Assembly (NCBI RefSeq): GCF_042665195.1
Contig: NZ_JBHTBW010000005.1
Span: forward strand, 1 to 64,000
Reading direction: 5' to 3'
DNA: 64,000 bases
From: Laceyella putida
GTDB lineage: Bacteria > Bacillota > Bacilli > Thermoactinomycetales > Thermoactinomycetaceae
The translations under genes were made by a program, and so were the position numbers. This document shows, in pieces, positions 58,406-64,000 of the stretch; within the stretch, counting starts at the first letter, position 1; every line of letters starts with the position of its first letter. The notes beneath the pieces are model-generated. The model searched no databases and was not told the DNA's origin. It saw only the letters and a program-made list of their open reading frames with translations.

Positions 58406-60610
58406 CTAATTTGCTGCCGACAAACGGGCCAGCTCATGTGCGGTATAAGGGGGGAACCGAACCGATACGCACTGTTCCAGTTGCTGGAGGAAGTGTTCCC
58501 AGAGTTGCACATGGCCGGTGGGCGGTTCCGCTTCGGGCGGAAGGGGTTGCTTATCTTTCTCCTTCCCAGGGTTTAGCTGGGCGGCAAGAAGTTGATCCGC
58601 GTAGATTCCAATATGCATCCATATGCCGATCTCCCGTTCGGCGGTCCAACCGAACACATTGCGAAACTGCGGAGCTTCTTGCTCAACCAATTGAATCAAC
58701 CGTTTTGGATTATAGTGGGTTATTGTGTCCAAAAGTCCTTGAAGGATAAGTTCTGGCACGTCTTCTGGCGTCAGGGGGACTTGTGGCTCTTCCTCCCCTG
58801 GGACCTGGCGCGTTTGGGCCAAGTGGCGTTCCAATTTGCTGAATCCGCTCGGCTGGTACAATTCCCATGCCGGGAAATAAGGGATGTCGGACATGGCGGG
58901 TGGAACGGTTCCCACAATCGCAATCAAGTCAAACGTTTCCCGCAGATGCTCCAATCCTGGCGATTGGCGGGTGAACGGGTCAATTTGCACGGAACGGATG
59001 AGCACGTCTCGGTCGGCGGGTGGCAAGCGTCGGGACAACCAACTCTCCAACGTGGAAGCAGCCCCTTCGCCAGTGAGGCAAACGGTGGCGATGCAACGCG
59101 GTTTGCCTCGGCTGGGTTGCTCATCGAGCGAGAAGAAGAGAGCGATCAGGTCCAGTTCCGCTTCGGGCAGCTTAATGTGATAGTGTTGCTTCAAGGCGTG
59201 GCCAATCTGCCGGGCAAGGTCTTTGTAGATGGGTTTGACAGGCAGATGGGATGGCACGGTTTCAGGATGATGCCGCTCAGGTTGCTGGATAAAGGCTTGA
59301 ATATGCAAAGCCAGCGCTTTGAGCTGAGCCGGTGCGATGGCTTGCGGGAGCTTGTGGGGCCAAGAGGCAAGCGTGTTCTCCAATAATTGCAACAAGCGCG
59401 GCTCAATGGGTGTCCCCTCGGGCTCATGTGAAGCCCCTTTTTTAAAAGAGGTGACCAAACGGCGGATATAGGAGTTGACGGTTTCTTGCAATTCCCGTTC
59501 CATCTCCAATGGAGCGACTGCCTGCTGTGTCAGTTGGGCATGCCGTTGAAGCAATAGTTCATAGATATTGTCGGATGCGGTCCGTTTCAGATGGGATGTG
59601 ATGGCGGTGGTGACGGGACCCTGCTGGCGCAAGTGGGTTGGCAAATCATTTAAGGTGACGACCACTTGTTCCTGGTGATGGTAAAGTTGTCTCAGAAAGG
59701 CCCGCGCGCAAGCGATTTGAATGTCGCTTTTCAATTGGCCGATATTGCCCGGACAATCATAAGCGAGAAACCGGGAACGGCACTCGTCCGTCATGGTGAG
59801 CGGCAGTCCCATTTGGCTTTCTTCTTCTTTTAGAAAGGTAGCGAGCAATTGCTCCCGTTCTCGCGGGGAGCGTTCCCGCAATGGGGGGATGACCAGCCTG
59901 ACGGAGAAACGGCGCTTTAAGGTGGGCAATAAGGCTACATCGGGTGTCTCCGTGGTCGCTCCGATTAAGCGGATGTTGACTTGGCGTTCGGCATGCGTTT
60001 CCCCCAAACGGCGAAAGCTCCCTTGGTCAATCAAGGTAAAAAGCATTTCCTGCCCGGATGGGGGGAGGCGATGGATTTCGTCCAAAAACAGAATACCTTG
60101 ATCGGCTCGTTCCACCAAGCCTGGCTTATTTTCTTCGGCTCCAGTGTAAGCGCCTTTTTTCACGCCGAACAGCTGGGCTAATAGCAGTTCGGGATTTTGG
60201 GCGTATTCCGCGCAGTTAAAAGTGATGAACGGGGTGCCAGGCGGCAGATGCCCCTCATTGGTGGCCAGCTGAACCAGCTTTTGCGCAAGATGGGTTTTTC
60301 CCACCCCCGTTTCGCCGGTAAGCAATATCGGCAACCCATGTGGCGGGTATAACAACGCGGCCAGCGCTTCCCTCAAAAGATCGGTCATTTCGGCATGGGC
60401 CGATTGAAAGGGGTACGGGTTGTCTTGTTTGTTCAGGCGGTACAAGACCGGACGCCCGGCTATTTTATCCGCCTGTCCTTGCTTGACGAGTTGGTTAAGA
60501 TAGCGGCTGACGGTCGAACGGTCCAATCCCAATTGTTCCGCCAACTGCCCGGCGGTGGTCCCCTCAGGCCAATCGGTTAGTTTTTGGATGATCGAATCGA
60601 GTTTTTTCAT
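58406..60610 (-). CDS. LevR-type sigma-54 activator with PTS domains
   Basis: A 734-residue transcription activator. Domain order: HTH (17-45, TTAGQLAEQLGLDRSTVSRY), AAA+ (about 75-310; Walker A GETGVGKTH, GAYTGA loop contacting sigma-54, Walker B ILFLDE), a PRD (about 450-510, QIGHALKQHY), an EIIB-Gat-like domain (TVCLTGEGAAS) and a C-terminal PRD-like region. Bacillus LevR is about 940 residues and has an EIIA-Man domain that seems absent here. Phosphorylation of PRD His by HPr or a IIB would set activity. ATG at 60610 follows GGAGCAAGGTG. It probably activates the adjacent IIB promoter. Confidence 0.9.
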   Translation of the reverse strand: MKKLDSIIQKLTDWPEGTTAGQLAEQLGLDRSTVSRYLNQLVKQGQADKIAGRPVLYRLNKQDNPYPFQSAHAEMTDLLREALAALLYPPHGLPILLTGETGVGKTHLAQKLVQLATNEGHLPPGTPFITFNCAEYAQNPELLLAQLFGVKKGAYTGAEENKPGLVERADQGILFLDEIHRLPPSGQEMLFTLIDQGSFRRLGETHAERQVNIRLIGATTETPDVALLPTLKRRFSVRLVIPPLRERSPREREQLLATFLKEEESQMGLPLTMTDECRSRFLAYDCPGNIGQLKSDIQIACARAFLRQLYHHQEQVVVTLNDLPTHLRQQGPVTTAITSHLKRTASDNIYELLLQRHAQLTQQAVAPLEMERELQETVNSYIRRLVTSFKKGASHEPEGTPIEPRLLQLLENTLASWPHKLPQAIAPAQLKALALHIQAFIQQPERHHPETVPSHLPVKPIYKDLARQIGHALKQHYHIKLPEAELDLIALFFSLDEQPSRGKPRCIATVCLTGEGAASTLESWLSRRLPPADRDVLIRSVQIDPFTRQSPGLEHLRETFDLIAIVGTVPPAMSDIPYFPAWELYQPSGFSKLERHLAQTRQVPGEEEPQVPLTPEDVPELILQGLLDTITHYNPKRLIQLVEQEAPQFRNVFGWTAEREIGIWMHIGIYADQLLAAQLNPGKEKDKQPLPPEAEPPTGHVQLWEHFLQQLEQCVSVRFPPYTAHELARLSAAN

Positions 60611-60655
60611 GCTGCACCTTGCTCCGTGTAAAATGTGATATCTTTATCATACACA

Positions 60656-60668
60656 CTTTGCACACATT
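60656..60668. promoter_or_regulatory. Second copy of the activator-site motif
   Basis: CTTTGCACACATT, identical to 58360-58372, lies 46 bp before the start of the LevR-type gene and suggests autoregulation. Confidence 0.5.
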
Positions 60669-60820
60669 TTGTCGATTGGAATCCTCGGTTGAATTTGGGA
60701 AATGGAGGAAAATCATGGTTGGTTAAGCTAAGAATTTATCATGATGGCAGGAAGAATGTTTGGGGTGAAGAAATTCAATTTATAACCACGATTTAAGTGA
60801 TGGATAAGTGAGGGAAAGAG

Positions 60821-62329
60821 ATGGAAAAGAAATTGCAGGAGTTAAAAAAGCGGCTCAAGGAAATTTATGATATTCATTCCTCCATGTCGTTGTTGAATTG
60901 GGACCAAAATACATACATGCCCAAATTGGCAGGCGATGCGCGGGGAAGCCAGATGGCGACGTTGGGGCGGATTGCGCATGAGAAGATGACAGATTCCCGT
61001 TTGGGAGAACTCTTGGATGAATTGGCTGAGCAAGCCGATCAACTGCCGTTTGATTCCAACGAGGCCAGCCTGATCCGCGTGGCGAAAAGGGAATATGAGA
61101 AAGAAACGAAGGTGCCGGCCGAATTTATTTCACGGTTTTATCAACATACTTCGCAAACGTATCAGGCTTGGGTGGAGGCACGGGCGGAAGATGATTTTGG
61201 CAAGGTGGCACCCTACCTGGAGCAGACCCTGGAACTGAGCCGGGAGTATGCCCATTATTTTCCGGGTTTTGAGCATATTGCCGATCCGCTCATCGACCGT
61301 GCCGATTATGGGATGAAAGCCAATGCGTTGCGGGTGCTGTTCGGGGAGCTGCGCGAGCAATTGGTGCCGCTGGTCGAACAGGTGACGGCACTGCCCGCTG
61401 TGTCACAAGCCTGCATCAAACAAACCTTCCCCAAGGAAAAACAACTGGCCTATGTAAAAGAGTTGATCGGCAAAATGGGCTTTGATTTTGACCGGGGACG
61501 GCTGGACTTGGCGCCGCATCCGTTTATGATCAAGTTTGCGCATGGCGATGTGCGGATCACGACCCGGGTCAACGAACAAGATCTGAGCGAAGTCCTGTTC
61601 AGCACGATTCATGAGACGGGACATGCTTTGTATGAACTGGGCATCGACGCCCGGTTCGAAGGGACACCGCTCCATAGGGGAACTTCGTCAGGAGTCCACG
61701 AAAGCCAGTCGCGCTTGTGGGAAAATATCGTCGGGCGGAGCAGGGGATTCTGGGAAGCGCATTACCCGTCCTTGCAAGCGGCTTTTCCCGCCCAATTGGG
61801 AAACGTGACACTGGATGAATTCTACCGGGCGATCAACCATGTGGAGCGCTCACTCATTCGCACCGATGCCGATGAGCTCACATACAATCTGCATGTGATC
61901 ATTCGCTTTGATTTGGAATTGGCCATGCTGGAAGGCAACCTGAAAGTGAAGGATCTGCCGGAAATGTGGCGCCACCGTTACCAAAGCGATCTGGGAATTG
62001 CCCCATCCGATGACAAACATGGCGTGCTCCAAGATATTCATTGGTATTTTGATTTTATCGGGGGGATGTTCCAAGGGTATACCCTCGGCAATATCTTAAG
62101 TTGCCAATTTTACGATGCGGCATGTCAAGCGCACCCGGAAATCCCCAGTGAAATCGCCAAAGGAAATGTTTCTGTGCTCCATGGTTGGCTGAAGGAACAT
62201 GTGTACCGTCACGGCGGCAAATGGACGGCGACGGAACTGGTGAGACGGGCGACCGGGTCTGACATGACCATTGCCCCATACATCGCTTATTTAAAACGGA
62301 AAGCGGGCGAGTTGTACCTCGACCGTTAA
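60821..62329 (+). CDS. M32 metallocarboxypeptidase
   Basis: A 502-residue cytoplasmic carboxypeptidase of the Taq family. Zinc-binding HETGH (with Glu catalytic) and the second metal Glu in HESQSRLWEN are present, as are LDLAPHPF, ITTRVNE and TYNLHVIIRFDLE. It removes C-terminal residues from peptides. ATG at 60821 follows GAGGGAAAGAG. A terminator follows. Confidence 0.95.
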   Translation: MEKKLQELKKRLKEIYDIHSSMSLLNWDQNTYMPKLAGDARGSQMATLGRIAHEKMTDSRLGELLDELAEQADQLPFDSNEASLIRVAKREYEKETKVPAEFISRFYQHTSQTYQAWVEARAEDDFGKVAPYLEQTLELSREYAHYFPGFEHIADPLIDRADYGMKANALRVLFGELREQLVPLVEQVTALPAVSQACIKQTFPKEKQLAYVKELIGKMGFDFDRGRLDLAPHPFMIKFAHGDVRITTRVNEQDLSEVLFSTIHETGHALYELGIDARFEGTPLHRGTSSGVHESQSRLWENIVGRSRGFWEAHYPSLQAAFPAQLGNVTLDEFYRAINHVERSLIRTDADELTYNLHVIIRFDLELAMLEGNLKVKDLPEMWRHRYQSDLGIAPSDDKHGVLQDIHWYFDFIGGMFQGYTLGNILSCQFYDAACQAHPEIPSEIAKGNVSVLHGWLKEHVYRHGGKWTATELVRRATGSDMTIAPYIAYLKRKAGELYLDR

Positions 62330-62340
62330 ATTCCGCTTGC

Positions 62341-62375
62341 ACCCTCCCCCGTGTCAAATGTGCGGGGGTGTTTTG
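62341..62375 (+). terminator. Terminator of the M32 gene
   Basis: ACCCTCCCCCG/CGGGGGTGT stem followed by TTTTGTTTTG. Confidence 0.88.
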
Positions 62376-62578
62376 TTTTGTGCAAAATGAAAGAGTCGCT
62401 TTACTGTACAAAGTGAACAGATAGTCGAAGAAAAAACACAAATAGTTTGATTCATCGCACGGCAGGCGAATTGACGTGGTTGGAAATGTTGTTTATCGTG
62501 GAAGACAGATAAAATATTTTTATGTTTACATTGATGTTATTACGGACCCACAAATGGGAAAGATAGGTTGATCAAATA

Positions 62579-63229
62579 ATGGAGCAAATGAACATAAAAA
62601 AGTGGATCAAGCCGGCAGTGGAAGCTTTGCCGTCAAAGCGGGTTCTTTTGTTGGCGTTTACCGTGTTGGTGTTGTTTATGATCGTGGCGATTCCCTTGTT
62701 CAACCGCCTGATGTACCCGCTCGATTATGAAGAATATATCTTTGACAGCGCGCAAGAGACGGGGGCGGACCCGTTTCTCGTGATGGCGATCATCCGCCAA
62801 GAGAGCAAGTTTGATCCTGACAAGAAATCGCCGGTGGGCGCTCAAGGGCTCATGCAACTCATGCCGGATACCGTCAATGATATCATTCGGGATGGCCATT
62901 TTTCCCCGGCCTTTCGGGACTATGTGTTTGACCCGGCAACCAATATCCGGATGGGCAGCTGGTATATCAAATTTTTGAGTGATCGGTACAAAGGAAATTA
63001 TGTGGCCGTGATCGCCGCGTATAACGGCGGTTTGGGCAATGTGGACAAATGGTTGAGGGACGGAACCTGGGATGGGACACGGCAAAACCTCGAACAGATC
63101 GAGTTAGGCGAGACGCGCCATTATGTGGCCCGGGTAAGCTATTACTACGAGAAATATAAACAGCTATATAAAAAGAACTATGAAGACTACCTTAAAGAAC
63201 AGAAAGAGAAAAAAATGAAACAAAAATAA
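62579..63229 (+). CDS. Membrane-anchored lytic transglycosylase
   Basis: A 216-residue SLT-type muramidase that cuts glycan strands. One N-terminal membrane helix (about 23-42) anchors it, then an SLT domain (about 55-190) with the catalytic Glu in IIRQESKFDP, GAQGLMQLMPDT, DPATNIRMGSWYI and AAYNGGLGNV. The C-terminus is Lys/Glu-rich. ATG 62579 or 62588 are both possible, with no strong site for either. It resembles Bacillus YjbJ. Confidence 0.92.
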   Translation: MEQMNIKKWIKPAVEALPSKRVLLLAFTVLVLFMIVAIPLFNRLMYPLDYEEYIFDSAQETGADPFLVMAIIRQESKFDPDKKSPVGAQGLMQLMPDTVNDIIRDGHFSPAFRDYVFDPATNIRMGSWYIKFLSDRYKGNYVAVIAAYNGGLGNVDKWLRDGTWDGTRQNLEQIELGETRHYVARVSYYYEKYKQLYKKNYEDYLKEQKEKKMKQK

Positions 63230-63230
63230 A

Positions 63231-63261
63231 AAAAATCCGGTTGGGGTTCCGCCGGGTTTTT
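63231..63261 (+). terminator. Terminator of the transglycosylase gene
   Basis: AAATCCGG/CCGGGTTT stem followed by TTCTG. Confidence 0.7.
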
Positions 63262-63401
63262 CTGTTTTCCACCGGGTGCAGGAGAATGGGAACAGAATGG
63301 AGAAAAGGTTATCCGGTTAATAGGGATTTGTTTGTTGTGAGTGAATCGTATTATTTTTTTACATATATATAGAAGGTTTTAAAAAAGGGAGATTAAGGCA
63401 A

Positions 63402-64000
63402 GTGGATATTAGAAAAAAGCAGCGGGTCAATCAATTTAACCGAGCTTCACTTACCTATGATGAACACGCCGAAATATTTAGAAAATTGGCTTACCGCCTT
63501 CTCTTGCAAATGGATCGTCGCGGGTGGCGGCCGCGGCGTATTTTGGATATCGGGTGCGGCACCGGCTACATGACGCAGTTGATTTTGGATGAGTTTCCGG
63601 ATGCCGGCATCGTTGCCCTCGACATTGCTGATAAAATGGTGCAAATCGCCTATGAAAAGGTAGGGGGGCAGTCGCGGGTAAAGTTGGTGGTGGCAGATGT
63701 CGAGGCCATGGATGTCAGCCGGTTGGGCAAGTTTGATTTAATTGTCTGCAATGCGGTGTGTCACTGGTTTCAGCGTCCCAAGGAGACGTTTGCCAAATTG
63801 GCTGACGCCTTGAAAGTGGGGGGGCGCCTGCTGGTTTCCACCTATGGACCCGACACGTGCGGTGAGTTGGCTTCGATGTTCAGGCAGGTGGAAGAAGAAT
63901 GGAAACTGCGAAAAGAGCGGCATATGCTCCCTTTTCGTTCGGTGAAAGAGTGGGAGGGCCTGTTGGATGTCGGGTTGACCGGGGTTCATTCCCTGGAGAG
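63402..64000 (+). CDS. Malonyl-ACP O-methyltransferase BioC-like (partial)
   Basis: The first 199 residues of a class I SAM-dependent methyltransferase that continues beyond the window. VNQFNRASLTYDEHAEIFRK at the N-terminus and the SAM motif ILDIGCGTGYMTQL (about 47-60), DIADKMV and CNAVCHWFQRP match BioC, which starts pimelate synthesis for biotin by methylating malonyl-ACP. The start is GTG at 63402 after AAAGGGAG. Whether other bio genes follow cannot be seen, so BioC is a good but not certain call. Confidence 0.8.
   Translation, partial: MDIRKKQRVNQFNRASLTYDEHAEIFRKLAYRLLLQMDRRGWRPRRILDIGCGTGYMTQLILDEFPDAGIVALDIADKMVQIAYEKVGGQSRVKLVVADVEAMDVSRLGKFDLIVCNAVCHWFQRPKETFAKLADALKVGGRLLVSTYGPDTCGELASMFRQVEEEWKLRKERHMLPFRSVKEWEGLLDVGLTGVHSLE

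Overview
The window is a chromosomal segment of a low-to-mid GC, spore-forming-type Firmicute. AGGAGG-type ribosome binding sites are strong, TTG and GTG starts are common, and the gene set includes a Lia-type envelope stress operon, an S-box riboswitch, HPr/EI, a LevR-type regulator, IspH, UppP and small Pro- or Phe-rich coat-like proteins. The mix (CTG/TTG/GTG starts, Taq-type M32 carboxypeptidase, GH15 glucoamylase) would fit a thermophilic Bacillales member such as a Thermoactinomycetaceae, but that placement is inference. No rRNA, tRNA, CRISPR array, prophage or intact transposase was seen.

Layout. 0-9.2 kb: a TetR regulator and a cytochrome P450 separated by a perfect 38-bp palindrome; a liaI-pspA-[structured RNA]-liaF-liaS-liaR stress cluster; a DedA protein, a CAP-domain lipoprotein and a 19-aa Cys-rich peptide gene. 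9.4-20 kb: a collapsed sigma/anti-sigma locus, an M23 endopeptidase, a LysE exporter, glycolate oxidase subunits (glcD-glcF), murQ, a flavin-binding protein, a frameshifted DinB-like gene and uppP. 20-27.4 kb: a maltodextrin module (malEFG reading left, LacI regulator and GH15 glucoamylase reading right) with LacI-type operators. 27.4-36.8 kb: hypothetical genes, an ABC-F ATPase, YwbE, an EEP hydrolase, a signal peptidase paralog lacking both catalytic residues, a transposase-less IS200/IS605-type element, HelD, a Sel1 protein and a type II thioesterase. 36.8-40.5 kb: the fruR-fruK-fruA operon. 40.7-50.5 kb: a Cys-tailed membrane protein, a DUF2085 protein, an HTH-TPR regulator, an S-box-controlled metH-metF pair and a MerR regulator. 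50.7-55.6 kb: ispH, small conserved-type genes, an L,D-transpeptidase, DinB and speD with a structured leader. 55.7-60.7 kb: ptsI, ptsH and a lone PTS IIB with a sigma-54 promoter beside a LevR-type activator. 60.8 kb to the end: an M32 carboxypeptidase, a lytic transglycosylase and a partial BioC-like methyltransferase.

Genes that work together: LiaS/LiaR probably control PspA; the three maltodextrin transport genes feed the glucoamylase under the LacI regulator; FruA and FruK import and phosphorylate fructose under FruR, using phosphate relayed by the PtsI/PtsH pair encoded 17 kb away; MetH and the homocysteine methyltransferase/MTHFR fusion make methionine and are switched off by SAM.

The least explained signals are: (i) two copies of a conserved, strongly folding RNA (3777-3979 and 15839-15995), one framed by 23-bp direct repeats; (ii) a transposase-less element with IS608-like ends and a probable omega-RNA (32379-32784), plus a second solo right end near 36.8 kb; (iii) a sigma-54 promoter and shared upstream motif linking the orphan IIB to the LevR-type regulator; (iv) a signal peptidase homologue without Ser/Lys; (v) several very small genes with good ribosome binding sites (9125, 49933, 51760).
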